Shown: positions 27,601 to 36,325 of the stretch, piece after piece
Layout of the letters: every line of letters begins with the position of its first letter
How positions within the stretch are numbered: position 1 is the stretch's first letter
Assembly (NCBI RefSeq): GCF_000428125.1
Contig: NZ_ATZI01000007.1
Location: forward strand, 1-64,000
Reading direction: 5' to 3'
Source of the DNA: Bacteroides graminisolvens DSM 19988 = JCM 15093
GTDB lineage: Bacteria; Bacteroidota; Bacteroidia; Bacteroidales; Bacteroidaceae
DNA: 64,000 bases
Position numbers and translations under genes: made by a program
Notes under the pieces: generated by a model
Database searches by the model: none
Told to the model about the DNA's origin: nothing
What the model saw: only the letters and a program-made list of their open reading frames with translations

Positions 27601-29872
27601 CAGAGCCAATATCATCAATGTTGGTTACATAAATGGACTTAGTTGCACTTTTACCAAAGGAACTATTGGCGGCTTTACAATTGGAAGCGACCATATATCA
27701 ACGGGAGGTATAGGAGGCGTAGGTACTATGCCGGTGCAAATAAGAACCGCTGCAAATGGTAGCGGATATTGGTACACTGGGGCATATAAGCCTGTGGGTA
27801 TTTCTTTATTATGGCATCAGTCATCGAACGCAGGGCACATTGTGATTGGTCAGATAGCAGCTACCGGCAATACGGTTAAAACAGGATTTATGGGCATTCA
27901 AATGATGGCCTGGGACAATACTGAATACTTTTGTCTATCAACCAACTACTCCCGTTCCGGTAGTAAGGAGGTGTATAACCGTATTGCGGGTTGGGCTTTC
28001 GACAATGCGAATATTTGGAAAAATAGTGTTTATCTGGGTTCAGATGGCAGTGTTTACAACGGGACGAAATGGAGATTAAATAACGATGGTTCCGGACGAT
28101 TGGCAAATGGCAATATCGTTTGGGATGCAGCCGGAAACGTTACGTTCGGCTCTTCCGTTTCCTTGAATTGGACAAATGCCGCCACCAATGCCCTAAACTC
28201 TGCCAAGAGCTATGCTGATACCAAGAAAGCAGAAGCCATTAGTAGTGCGGCCACAGATGCAACAAACAAAGCCAATGCCGCAAAAGAATTGGCATCTGCA
28301 ATGGCTTACGGAAAGATGCTGTTCCGCGATCCGACATTCTTTGATGGTAATAACAGTACAAATGTCTACAATAATTTAGGCAATGGAACAGTGGCTGTTA
28401 CCCGTGCCTATGACAGTACAGCCCCCAATGACAGCAAGTACCTGCTGAGGATTGTCAATACGGGTAGTGCATCTCCCGGATGCGGTGGCTTTCATTTTGG
28501 TCATGCTTGTTCCTATCGTAAAATTTTCATTACCCGAATCATTGCCAAAATCCCTACTGGACGAACAATTCAGTGGGCTTCCAATGCTATCGGTGATGGA
28601 GGTTGGAGTAAATGGCTTACTTCAAATGCAGGTACGGGAGACTGGTGTGAGTATGTGTATAAAGTAGTTTGTGGAACGGGAAACTTCTCCAGTACTAACT
28701 TCTTCTATATCGAAGGATCTGCAACACTAACATGGTATGTGGCTTATGCAACCGTGTTTGATGTAACTTCCACAGAGAAGTATACGACTACGATAGATTC
28801 CAATGGTATCTACACAGGGACATTGAGTGCCAACCAGATTACTGCCGGTACTATCAGTGCGGATCGTATTGCTGTCGGGAGCATCAACTCATCCAAATTA
28901 GATGCTGCCAGCATTAAAGCTAATATTATCAATGCGGGGTATATCAATGGCCTTAGCTGCACCTTTGATAAAGGAACAATCGGAGGGTGGTATATCAACT
29001 CTTATCAAATTTACAAAAATAGCGTGGCACTTTCCTCGGACGGTTCTATAATCAATGGTAGCCGCTGGCGGCTAAATAATGATGGTTCCGGACAACTGGC
29101 CAATGGAAACATATCATGGGACACAAAGGGGAATGTAACAGCTAAAGGTGCTGTATTCAATAATGTCCGTATTCAGGGTAGCGTGCGAAATAAGTTCGTA
29201 TTAAACGACTCTTCGATTTGGATTGGCGGTGATACAGCAACACAGGAAAACTTTAATAACTACGACAACATTGTAGCCATTCGTGGTTCCTGGGATGAAA
29301 ATATCTCTTTGCCGTGGTCTTTGGAACAGAGTGGACGTAGGGTTACACTGGTGAATTATAAATGGGGAGGTAATACCACGGTAGGATATATGACGATCTA
29401 TGCCCCATCGGGAAAATATTTTTTTGAGGATGGCATACAGAAGACTTCCATCACTTTTTCACGGGAAATGGTTGAATTATTAGGCTATGGAGATAATGCA
29501 ACTTTCTTTGGCTGGATTGTAATCAACAGGCGTGATGTAATGTGCAGTGGTAAGTATGGAAGTTATTTGCAGTGTCTGGCATCAGGTATCGCCACGGTTT
29601 CGGGCACCAGCGTTTCTCTTAAGCAGAAAACTTTTGATGGCACCAGAATGTCGATCAGTCGAACCGGAACAGGACGTTATACGGTTTATCTGCCTTGGGG
29701 GTTAAATAGTAACTACTTTGTTCAGATGACCGGATATTATACCGGTACACCCATTTACGCTACCATAATGGGTATATATAGTTCTTATTTCTATGTCCAA
29801 ACACAAGATGATTCCAGTGCCAATGAAGGGTCGTTTTGTTTTCAGGTGTTTAGTACAGCCGATTGGTCTTAA
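24623..29872 (+). CDS. Very large repetitive tail fibre / tip protein
   Basis: 1749 residues. It starts MAVVARGQITIRIVTDTYAV, the same module start as the gene before. The bulk consists of at least four copies of a unit with GTLxANQITAGTIDAARI, xxxLKATLITAGNIxAL or xxIKANIINAGYINGLSCTF, then KGTIGGW, followed by variants of KNSVYLGADGSITNGTKWKL NNDGSG-type text (split here for length). Copies begin near residues 252, 562, 950 and 1393. Such shaft repeats with DUF-type tip domains occur in gpJ-like and collar fibres. The last 250 residues are non-repetitive and probably bind the host. The stop precedes a CTATTCTA motif. Confidence 0.75.
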   Translation: MAVVARGQITIRIVTDTYAVYQSIDKAAISCDHTGKVLSTLTVHSVLSVRCGEAPVTDFSIGAIATPTGFYSITVNQSTKTVSFTISGSNTTLADTGTISIPVIINGQTLNASFGWYKVKSGAPGTPGTDSNQLDWVADWNSGKTVIDAQSVITPKIFAGTKNANGTLTGMAIGKFVLSTQNAAGTIAKETVNGIYGFNNGKKTFEINATGNVQLGNGNEFIKYNAATGKVEFGSAVALAWVGATYIDASGIFTGTLSANTVNVVKINASQITAGTIDAARINVDALKATLITAGNIEALTLNVTKGKIGGWSLDADSIFRGTKNNTSGGLTAASGSITIGSNGIRGLKWRLDATGAGAIAGSHITWDTAGNITFSSSVSLLWTNAAANAANSGKLYVRGTGFSHAASRKVVLNGTTVNETSARGLTLIVIARDTLVANSTVNYDVYGSEANCDTLATALNALGNDKIVILTSYDAIRINATLNTAIQRCGGSDRIVTDERIPFAFIGIPGIGKNNGLFSMYGLGASEPYAELSTIVINGVPQGISINGQRNTFINGNGIYTGTLNASQITAGTIDTARLNVDALKATLITAGNINALTLTVNKGTIGGWTINSTSISGGQIILDKANNRIAVYGASSSPTSGNRVQIYHNSNTDFGLFATDTAGNTVVQLGYVNRIAGWTINGTQIYKNSVYLGADGSITNGTKWKLNNDGSGQVASGNIAWDAIGNVTFGASVSLQWKNDIANAQKANFGYPYYQSIVINGDANTYYPVIIKGGDQNFKREIVVRRTYSEQAPDSWNTATHKGGIVLHLKTNFGGWGGIEYSWDIYELSETYCRMFAGALHCGNSCMFAIFLRGGGATGAKYHLYSDLPLVSSEFSPSPIPASPQIAYNSDLMFQSGSTTVNAPAPRTLTVAVEEEIRRRRFIGLAQGNDSTLSAHPLTYISSTGIYTGTLTANQVNAVVINASSITTGVLSADRIAAGSINATKLDADSIRANIINVGYINGLSCTFTKGTIGGFTIGSDHISTGGIGGVGTMPVQIRTAANGSGYWYTGAYKPVGISLLWHQSSNAGHIVIGQIAATGNTVKTGFMGIQMMAWDNTEYFCLSTNYSRSGSKEVYNRIAGWAFDNANIWKNSVYLGSDGSVYNGTKWRLNNDGSGRLANGNIVWDAAGNVTFGSSVSLNWTNAATNALNSAKSYADTKKAEAISSAATDATNKANAAKELASAMAYGKMLFRDPTFFDGNNSTNVYNNLGNGTVAVTRAYDSTAPNDSKYLLRIVNTGSASPGCGGFHFGHACSYRKIFITRIIAKIPTGRTIQWASNAIGDGGWSKWLTSNAGTGDWCEYVYKVVCGTGNFSSTNFFYIEGSATLTWYVAYATVFDVTSTEKYTTTIDSNGIYTGTLSANQITAGTISADRIAVGSINSSKLDAASIKANIINAGYINGLSCTFDKGTIGGWYINSYQIYKNSVALSSDGSIINGSRWRLNNDGSGQLANGNISWDTKGNVTAKGAVFNNVRIQGSVRNKFVLNDSSIWIGGDTATQENFNNYDNIVAIRGSWDENISLPWSLEQSGRRVTLVNYKWGGNTTVGYMTIYAPSGKYFFEDGIQKTSITFSREMVELLGYGDNATFFGWIVINRRDVMCSGKYGSYLQCLASGIATVSGTSVSLKQKTFDGTRMSISRTGTGRYTVYLPWGLNSNYFVQMTGYYTGTPIYATIMGIYSSYFYVQTQDDSSANEGSFCFQVFSTADWS

Positions 29873-29901
29873 AACTGATAAACTTTTGTCTTTGGATTAT
29901 T

Positions 29902-29909
29902 CTATTCTA
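29902..29909 (+). promoter_or_regulatory. CTATTCTA motif after the large fibre gene
   Basis: It lies 27 bases before the start at 29929, in the 56-base gap after the fibre stop. Confidence 0.4.
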
Positions 29910-29928
29910 CATGAAATAAAAGCAAATT

Positions 29929-30237
29929 ATGAATATTACAAGCACAGTCCTAACAAAAACAGCGGAAGAGACTACCGCCAATGCCAGTTACCTCATAGAA
30001 TATGTAACGGTCAACGATGTATTAACCCGTATCAATGCCAATGTTCAGGCAACAATGCTTGACGGAGTGGAAAAGTATAATGCGGGGTATATCACTTTTG
30101 AAAATGGAAACGTGTTCTGCAATCTGAATGGTCAGGCGAAAGTTTCTTTATTCTTCCTTGACTTCGAGCGATTTGTCGAAAAAATCAAGGAAAATGCAGG
30201 GGAAATGCAGCAACCTGAAAACTATGCCGACAGATAA
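29929..30237 (+). CDS. Small phage protein, unknown function
   Basis: 102 residues, mixed alpha/beta, with no membrane segment. It starts MNITSTVLTKTAEETTANAS and has VTVNDVLTRINANVQATMLD then GYITFENGNVFCNLNGQAKV. It lies between fibre and baseplate genes and is preceded by a candidate promoter motif. I do not recognise the family. Confidence 0.6.
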   Translation: MNITSTVLTKTAEETTANASYLIEYVTVNDVLTRINANVQATMLDGVEKYNAGYITFENGNVFCNLNGQAKVSLFFLDFERFVEKIKENAGEMQQPENYADR

Positions 30238-30274
30238 GGGCTATACTACCTAAGTAAACTAAATCAAAAAGTAT

Positions 30275-30598
30275 ATGGAACTATCAATTAAAGACCGGTT
30301 GTACATTCCGGCATTTCTCCCCAAAGAGGGAAACTTCAAGCAGTTCAACCTAAAAAAGGAGATTCTGAAAAAGATTGAGATCAGTGATACTGAACGAGAT
30401 GAAGTCAATCTGCGTGAGAACGAAGAAACCAAACGCATTGAATGGGACATCGAGAAAGAAACGCCCCTTCATGTCGATTTTTCCACCGATGAGATGGAAT
30501 ATCTTAAGATGATTTGTGAGAAAGTATCGGATGAACAGTTTCCGGATGACATGTGGATTTCCATTTCTAAGATATATGATTCAATAGCCGTAAATTAA
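30275..30598 (+). CDS. Small phage protein, unknown function
   Basis: 107 residues, acidic and charged, with YIPAFLPKEGNFKQFNLKKE near the N-terminus. The composition is helical. Its place just before a terminator and the next baseplate genes gives no specific role. Similar short proteins with LPKEGNF are familiar in phages of Bacteroidetes, but that is memory, not a search result. Confidence 0.6.
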   Translation: MELSIKDRLYIPAFLPKEGNFKQFNLKKEILKKIEISDTERDEVNLRENEETKRIEWDIEKETPLHVDFSTDEMEYLKMICEKVSDEQFPDDMWISISKIYDSIAVN

Positions 30599-30599
30599 A

Positions 30600-30626
30600 C
30601 TATTCTGCCCGGTTCACTCTATTCTG
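30600..30626 (+). promoter_or_regulatory. Two CTATTCTG motifs in tandem
   Basis: Exact copies at 30600-30607 and 30619-30626, 19 bases apart, immediately after the preceding stop and before a hairpin/terminator region. They would drive the baseplate genes from 30688 through a short leader. Confidence 0.4.
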
Positions 30627-30676
30627 CAAGAGAGTGAATGTTGCCGTTCACTTTCAAAAAAGGTGGGCGGTTTTTT
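30613..30676 (+). terminator. Attenuator-like hairpins ending in a terminator
   Basis: TTCACTCT (30613-30620) can pair with AGAGTGAA (30631-30638). The second arm can also pair through AGTGAA (30633-30638) with TTCACT (30647-30652). CCGTTCAC (30644-30651) pairs with GTGGGCGG (30663-30670) to form a terminator followed by TTTTTT. The three structures cannot all form at once. This resembles an attenuator in the leader before 30688. Confidence 0.55.
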
Positions 30677-30687
30677 ATTACGCAACT

Positions 30688-31368
30688 ATGGCAAGACAAG
30701 ATATACAGATAGATACGAATTTTGGAGAGCTGGAAACAGCGGAGAATATTGTTGGCAAAAGCTACTACGATTTTGTATTGCTGGGGCGCGTCGATGGGTT
30801 GGATAACGATAATTTCTGCTATGGCGAGATTCTGATTCCCAAAGGCTTTGAAAAACGGGTCAAAGATGGGTTTCAAGTCCATATCCGTTTGCCCTATAAG
30901 CCACTGAACAAAGAGTTACAGGTGCGATTGCGGATGGATGTAGAGAACTCACAGCCGGAATATATTCTCAATCAAACGACCAATCGACCGTGGTATCGTG
31001 TGGTGTTGCCCGATAACAATATGATTCGGGTTGCCCAGTACCGGACACTCGGCAGCGAAGAGGTCTATAATTTCACGCTCAAGGAGGGAGTGTTTCAGAT
31101 TTACAGTGGCCATGAGACCGATCTGCTTATCCAAGCTTCGTTGCCCCAGAATCAAAACTTCCTGCTCAAAGCCACAGCCGGAACACTCTACCAGCATCCA
31201 CTTACGGGTGTCGGATTGATCGATTTTTTGCATGGTAATTTTGAGAATAGCGGACTGGCCGCCAAGCTGCAAAAAGAGTTTGAAGCGGACAATATGATTG
31301 TGGTAAACGCTTATATGAATTCTGAAACGGGAGAACTTTTACTGGAGGTCAAAGAGAAAAATGGGTAA
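30688..31368 (+). CDS. Baseplate-region protein, unknown
   Basis: 226 residues from the ATG at 30688 (MARQDIQIDTNFGELETAEN). An in-frame start at 30634 would place the first codons in the terminator hairpin, so it is not used. The protein is mixed alpha/beta with YILNQTTNRPWYRVVLPDNN in the middle and a LVNAYMNSETGELLLEVKE-like end. It overlaps the next gene by 8 bases. It is probably a baseplate or tail component from its place, without a recognised motif. Confidence 0.55.
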   Translation: MARQDIQIDTNFGELETAENIVGKSYYDFVLLGRVDGLDNDNFCYGEILIPKGFEKRVKDGFQVHIRLPYKPLNKELQVRLRMDVENSQPEYILNQTTNRPWYRVVLPDNNMIRVAQYRTLGSEEVYNFTLKEGVFQIYSGHETDLLIQASLPQNQNFLLKATAGTLYQHPLTGVGLIDFLHGNFENSGLAAKLQKEFEADNMIVVNAYMNSETGELLLEVKEKNG

Positions 31369-32299
31369 ATACATTGTCATACAAGGGCAAAACATCTATG
31401 ATGTAGCCCTGCATATCTATGGAGCTGTGGAAGGCGTTACCGATTTGTTGGTGAACAATGAATCGGTATCGTTTGATACGGACTTGAAAGCCGGAGACGA
31501 GCTTATCTATTCAGATGATTATCAGATTAACAAGGAGGTGACCGCTTATTACAAGATGCACGGTATCACTCCGGCATCCGGAGAGCAGCATGTCTATCCG
31601 AAGGTGTTTTCGCTACCTAAAACGGTAGAGATCTATACATCCGCTAAAGAGGTTGGAGTCGAGTTTTCGGTTTCAGGTAATGGAAAAATCGAACTGGATT
31701 GGGGGGATAACTCCGAGGTTCAAACCATCACGTTGTCGGATAAGATAACTGTATTTAGTCATTTGTTCGATTCTACTATCGGGAATAAACGACACGTTTC
31801 AATGTATATGCAAGGGCATATCAATCAGCTTGATATTAGCGGATTGCGACCAATTGAACTGTATATATTAAAATCCATTCCGATTGAACGCTTTGTATTG
31901 AATAACGCTACTCTGTCAATTGATTCTCTACCGATGCTGGAAACTGCCTTTGGTGTGTCGCTCGATGGATTGAAAACAAACGACCTGACCCCACTCTTGG
32001 AGTTGAAAAACCTGATGTCACTCTCACTGACGCAAACCATCTATCGCCAGCCTACCATAGATGCCTACCTGATTGGATTAGTCCGGCAGCATGATAACCG
32101 TCGTAATTGTAAGGTGGTGATGACGGCCCGACCATCGGGAGAATATCGAGAACCGACCAGAGACAGCAACAGTCACTATCGCATCACTTCGGGTATGGAA
32201 GCCGTCTGGGTACTGACCCACGAGCCTGCATGGAACGAAGGTGGTATATGGGAATTTATCATTAATGAAACGACTTATAAATATGAGCAGAACCATTAA
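31361..32299 (+). CDS. LysM-like and leucine-rich baseplate protein
   Basis: 312 residues. The N-terminal 50 residues follow the gpX/LysM tail-protein pattern: VIQGQNIYDVALHIYGAVEG, then DLLVNNESVSFDTDLKAGDE. The middle (about 150-235) has leucine-rich segments like BspA-type repeats: INQLDISGLRPIELYILKSI, LVLNNATLSIDSLPML-like and LLELKNLMSLSLTQT. It may bind the cell wall or position the baseplate. Its stop lies within the first codons of the next gene. Confidence 0.6.
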   Translation: MGKYIVIQGQNIYDVALHIYGAVEGVTDLLVNNESVSFDTDLKAGDELIYSDDYQINKEVTAYYKMHGITPASGEQHVYPKVFSLPKTVEIYTSAKEVGVEFSVSGNGKIELDWGDNSEVQTITLSDKITVFSHLFDSTIGNKRHVSMYMQGHINQLDISGLRPIELYILKSIPIERFVLNNATLSIDSLPMLETAFGVSLDGLKTNDLTPLLELKNLMSLSLTQTIYRQPTIDAYLIGLVRQHDNRRNCKVVMTARPSGEYREPTRDSNSHYRITSGMEAVWVLTHEPAWNEGGIWEFIINETTYKYEQNH

Positions 32300-33179
32300 A
32301 CAAATATACGAGAAGGCTATCAAGGAACGCAATAAACGCCTTGAGCTATCAGAGTTTGACAGTGACTCAAAGCTGTCTGTTCTAAACGGTATTACCTGGA
32401 CTTTCGCTGCGGTAGTATTTAGCTTTGAAAGCATACTGGATGTCTTTGCCATTGACATTTCAAATGTAATCAACAATCGGATAAACGGTACGCCTACTTA
32501 CTATATCAATGCCCTTATGCAGTATCAAAAGGGTGATGAACTGATGGTCAGGGAAGATGGCTTGGCGTTTGGTTATGCAGATATAGACGAAACCAAACAG
32601 ATTATTACTCAGGCTTCGTACATGGAAAGTTCCAGTGATGTGAATTTGGATAATAAGCTGATATTAAAGGTGGCAACCGGAGAAAAGGGCAAGCTAAAAA
32701 GTATTCCACAGGAAGAGTTGATAATGATACAGGCATATATCAACAAGATAAAGTTTGCCGGAACGAGAATCGAAATAGCCAGTCAGGAGGGCGATGTACT
32801 GATACCCAGAGTATCGGTTTACCATGACGGTGCAGTGATGGAATCTGAGGTGTACGACCGCATTGAGGAGAAGTTGAACGAGTATATGATGAACATCAAG
32901 TTTGACTCTACCATCTATGTATCAGACATTATCGCTGCGATCCGTGGAGCGGAGCACGTGACGGATGTACACATCGATACGGACACGATCCCTACACAGG
33001 GAATTTTTATTGCCCCCTATGATTCGGACGGACATATCACACCTACCCGCAAAGTGGGCCGAATGACGCATACTTCATCCGGTTACTTGAAACAATCCGG
33101 TGGCAGCGGCGAAGAAAAAGAGATTCCGAACTTTCGTCAGGCTATCAAATTAATACTCGATGCAGGCAATGAGATATAA
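32283..33179 (+). CDS. Baseplate J-like wedge protein
   Basis: 298 residues from the ATG at 32283 (MSRTIKQIYEKAIKERNKRL). A GTG at 32241 would extend far into the previous gene and is not used. It fits the gpJ/gp6 class by position and by its middle: TYYINALMQYQKGDELMVRE, then YINKIKFAGTRIEIASQEGD, then VSDIIAAIRGAEHVTDVHID near residues 205-245. The ending GSGEEKEIPNFRQAIKLILD is helical. Wedge proteins join hub to fibres. It overlaps the next gene by 20 bases or fewer. Confidence 0.65.
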   Translation: MSRTIKQIYEKAIKERNKRLELSEFDSDSKLSVLNGITWTFAAVVFSFESILDVFAIDISNVINNRINGTPTYYINALMQYQKGDELMVREDGLAFGYADIDETKQIITQASYMESSSDVNLDNKLILKVATGEKGKLKSIPQEELIMIQAYINKIKFAGTRIEIASQEGDVLIPRVSVYHDGAVMESEVYDRIEEKLNEYMMNIKFDSTIYVSDIIAAIRGAEHVTDVHIDTDTIPTQGIFIAPYDSDGHITPTRKVGRMTHTSSGYLKQSGGSGEEKEIPNFRQAIKLILDAGNEI

Positions 33180-33735
33180 ACTACCTACAGACAAACTCAT
33201 CAACCGCTTAGTGCCCTATTATCTGAGTGGACGGCGGTACATTCTATTACTGCAAAGCTGGGTATGGCCGCTTCGGGTGCTGAACGACTGGTTCATGGGC
33301 TTTGCCCGTGAGAAACATATCGAAGCCCGGATGACTTCACAGGTAATGTACTTCGAGTGGTTTCTCAATTATAAATTCAGCAGGTATTTTGCCGATTCAA
33401 CAGATCGAATTATCATTACCGAAAGCACTCCACTCGGTGTGGATATTTATCGGGAGAATGCCGTTAACAGCCGACCATTTACTGTCTGGAAGGAAAACGA
33501 ACATGTAGCGACCGCCAACCCGTTGGAAGAGCCGCGCGAGTTTTATCAGATTGCTGAGGAACGAGCCATAAACAAAGTGAGTTTTATCGTGAATGTCCCC
33601 ACGATTACCATTTCCACGAAAGAGTTTGTCTATATGCTCTCTTTTGGGGTAAACACCTATAAGGTTGCAGGTAAAACCTATCTGATTAAAATTGAAGGAG
33701 AAGAGATTAAGCCTACTAACAACATACATTTATGA
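33160..33735 (+). CDS. Baseplate-region protein (gpI-like position)
   Basis: 191 residues; the start could also be the ATG at 33169 (MRYKLPTDKL). It has LLQSWVWPLRVLNDWFMGFA, a helical, Trp-rich N-terminal part, then a beta C-terminal half with IITESTPLGVDIYRENAVNS and LSFGVNTYKVAGKTYLIKIE. Position between the gpJ-like wedge and the tail fibre is that of gpI in P2, but sequence identity to gpI is not evident. It overlaps the fibre gene by ATGA. Confidence 0.5.
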   Translation: MQAMRYKLPTDKLINRLVPYYLSGRRYILLLQSWVWPLRVLNDWFMGFAREKHIEARMTSQVMYFEWFLNYKFSRYFADSTDRIIITESTPLGVDIYRENAVNSRPFTVWKENEHVATANPLEEPREFYQIAEERAINKVSFIVNVPTITISTKEFVYMLSFGVNTYKVAGKTYLIKIEGEEIKPTNNIHL

Positions 33736-36314
33736 AAGAATACATCGCAGAGACCGGAGGGCGTTATACCTACTCCGATGACATATTGAATTTGCAGGAA
33801 CTTGCTCTGAGCATGACCGCCATTTTTGGCGAGTGTCCGGCATTTATTGTTTCCGGCTGTCAGATCGAAGGAACTGTTATAGCTCCAGGTTATGTCTGGC
33901 TGGGTGGAAAGGTTCGCTATTTTGAGGGAGCTAAAAACGCTGCATTTCCATACTTTATCTACGAGAAGAATAGTAATGAGTCTGTCGTTTATGCCAATGA
34001 GGTTAATAAACGAGGCCGCTCATGTTATCTATGTACAGGAGGGACTACTGTTCCGCAGATTACAGATCCTGTAACGGGATTTCCCCCTGTCTTTTTGGAG
34101 ATTACCAAAGAATTTGCGCCCCGTCTGATTGATAAATTTTTCGGGCGTTATGCGCTACTGTTGGATTCTCCATCGCAACGGCAGCGGGTCAAAAAAGACG
34201 TAACCTTTGCGGGGGAAGTGTTAGTCGAGAAAGGTCTAAAATCATCCAAGGATGTATCGGTTCAATCCGCTGACGGGCGTAGCTTGCGTGGTCGAATCAA
34301 AGAGTCGGGAGCCACAACACTGGGGGCTTATCTGGGTGAGTTGTTAACCGCTGAGGTGGTAATAGATACAGATGGCTCTTTCCTGTTTATGAAAGGTGTG
34401 ACTGAAATTGCCAAGCTGAGTGAAAGCGGGTTTATCTGTAATCATATCAACCTCAAGACGAGTCGCGTCGGCTCTGTGTACATCTACCAAACACATCTCA
34501 TTAATATAGCGGATGATACGGACAATGGCTCTGTGAATATCAACCATGTCGGATTTAATCAGGGGACAAGCCGTTTTCGCAACTTCAATGTGTGGGACGG
34601 CAAAAGTTGTTCAGTACCACTATTCTCTGTCGAAGGAAAAACCAAAACCACGACCGTAAACGGAACATTCAAAGTTTGTGGCAATGGTCTGAGTGCTGTT
34701 TTGAAAAACACCTCGTTTGCCAAGGGAGATCCAGAACTGACAGCGTACTTTGAGTGGCAAGACCGGGATGGAGTATCGATAGCCTCTCTGGGGTATCTCT
34801 CTACCACCAATAATGATTTTACATTGGAAAACCTGTTCGGCAATCTGGTATTTACTTCTAAAGGGCATATTAATCTGAATGGTGAAGTCAAATTGAAGGG
34901 TGCGGATATTTATTCGGTATTTGTCACCCAAAAGAGCTTTACTGATGAATTGGCAAAGAAGGTGTCGGTAGTTACAGGCAAACAACTATCCACCGAAGAT
35001 TTTACTTCCACTTACAAGAAAAAGCTCGATGCTATTTCGGGCGGTTCGATTAGTGGCGGTGGTGAAGGATATGTCACGGCTGACGATGTAGTTAAGGCAC
35101 TTAAAGACAAGGCGGGGGTTGGTAATAACCTGAACGACCTTTTGGATAAAGGGGTTGCCCGAACGAATCTGTCTGTCTATTCCAAAAACGAGACGGACGA
35201 GAAATATCTTACAATTAACGGCAAATTGACAGAACTGGTCAATCTCTCTGCTGATGAGATTAACGGTATGTCACCAGAACAAGCTGCCGCCAAGAAAGCG
35301 GAGAAGCAAGCTGCGGTGCGGGGTGTAATCGATGCGGAGAAGACAGGCATCGGTGAACTGAAACTGACAAAAACAGCCAACCTCTCTGACCTTGCCAGTA
35401 TGATTCAGGCACGAAAGAATCTTTGTGTTTATTCAACTGAGGAGATAGACGAAATGATGGCCGGGAAGCTCGGCAATGATGGTGCCTATCAGGGAGTGAT
35501 ATTTACCGATACGCTGAAAAAGAAGCTCGACGGTATTAAGACTGGGAACTTTGCATTTGTTGATAACTTCGGAGTGTCACAATCGCAAGTAGAAGGCTAC
35601 GCTATGATTTCTGATATAGTGAAGGAATTAAAAAAATATGCTCCACGTCTGTTGGATGGTTATAACTCATCGGACAGAGACTCTGTAGCCACCAATATCG
35701 GAGTCTACACCAAGACAGCCGCAGATGGCAAGTTCGCAGCATTAGACCAACTCTTTCAGGATTATATTACTTATCTGGTTAAGAGTGGTAAAACCACCGC
35801 TCAGGCGCAACAGATGATGCGTGAGAAGTTTGATGTATTTTCTAAAAAAGAGGTTACGGACACTTATTTGACCAAAGATGGAAAACTTTCTGACTTGTCT
35901 TTGCCGAATGTTGATGCGAAAAAATTGGCTTGTCGCAATCTGGGGGCCGCTTATGCCGAGGAGTATCAGACCAAACTGATTGATACAGGTTGGTTGCAGA
36001 TGAACAATTCCGGCGGTGGAACCGACACACGACAATTTTATGTGCGCCAAATTGGGAATGTGGTTTCTATACAAGGAATCATTAATACGGCGAAACGTGA
36101 CGGTAGTAACCAAGGTGGTGTCATGGCTGTTATTCCCAACCAAATACAACCTCCCAAGTATGGGCTTCGGACGACTATTGCGGACTGGAATGATGATACG
36201 AAGTATAATCGTGGCTGTACTTTTATCATTCGAGGTAATTCACGTACCGTTCAGATATATGAGAGCGGCATGTATAATGTGTCTACTGAGATTAATTTCA
36301 CCTATTTCGTTTAA
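33732..36314 (+). CDS. Tail fibre protein
   Basis: 860 residues. The first 160 residues attach to the baseplate in other phages; here they include GCQIEGTVIAPGYVWLGGKV. The shaft has repeats such as LLDKGVARTNLSVYSKNETD, LASMIQARKNLCVYSTEEID, VTDTYLTKDGKLSDLS and ARKNLGVYSKxE-type motifs common in collar and fibre proteins. The C-terminal 110 residues (DTGWLQMNNSGGGTDTRQFY and so on) end in beta-rich tip sequence. It probably recognises the host surface. No separate fibre chaperone is obvious downstream. Confidence 0.75.
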   Translation: MKEYIAETGGRYTYSDDILNLQELALSMTAIFGECPAFIVSGCQIEGTVIAPGYVWLGGKVRYFEGAKNAAFPYFIYEKNSNESVVYANEVNKRGRSCYLCTGGTTVPQITDPVTGFPPVFLEITKEFAPRLIDKFFGRYALLLDSPSQRQRVKKDVTFAGEVLVEKGLKSSKDVSVQSADGRSLRGRIKESGATTLGAYLGELLTAEVVIDTDGSFLFMKGVTEIAKLSESGFICNHINLKTSRVGSVYIYQTHLINIADDTDNGSVNINHVGFNQGTSRFRNFNVWDGKSCSVPLFSVEGKTKTTTVNGTFKVCGNGLSAVLKNTSFAKGDPELTAYFEWQDRDGVSIASLGYLSTTNNDFTLENLFGNLVFTSKGHINLNGEVKLKGADIYSVFVTQKSFTDELAKKVSVVTGKQLSTEDFTSTYKKKLDAISGGSISGGGEGYVTADDVVKALKDKAGVGNNLNDLLDKGVARTNLSVYSKNETDEKYLTINGKLTELVNLSADEINGMSPEQAAAKKAEKQAAVRGVIDAEKTGIGELKLTKTANLSDLASMIQARKNLCVYSTEEIDEMMAGKLGNDGAYQGVIFTDTLKKKLDGIKTGNFAFVDNFGVSQSQVEGYAMISDIVKELKKYAPRLLDGYNSSDRDSVATNIGVYTKTAADGKFAALDQLFQDYITYLVKSGKTTAQAQQMMREKFDVFSKKEVTDTYLTKDGKLSDLSLPNVDAKKLACRNLGAAYAEEYQTKLIDTGWLQMNNSGGGTDTRQFYVRQIGNVVSIQGIINTAKRDGSNQGGVMAVIPNQIQPPKYGLRTTIADWNDDTKYNRGCTFIIRGNSRTVQIYESGMYNVSTEINFTYFV

Positions 36315-36325
36315 TAACAACTAAT

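Noticed and set aside
20427..36314. Invertible or phase-variable fibre region
   Set aside because: Repeats in the fibre genes are direct rather than inverted, and no invertase gene is present in the window.
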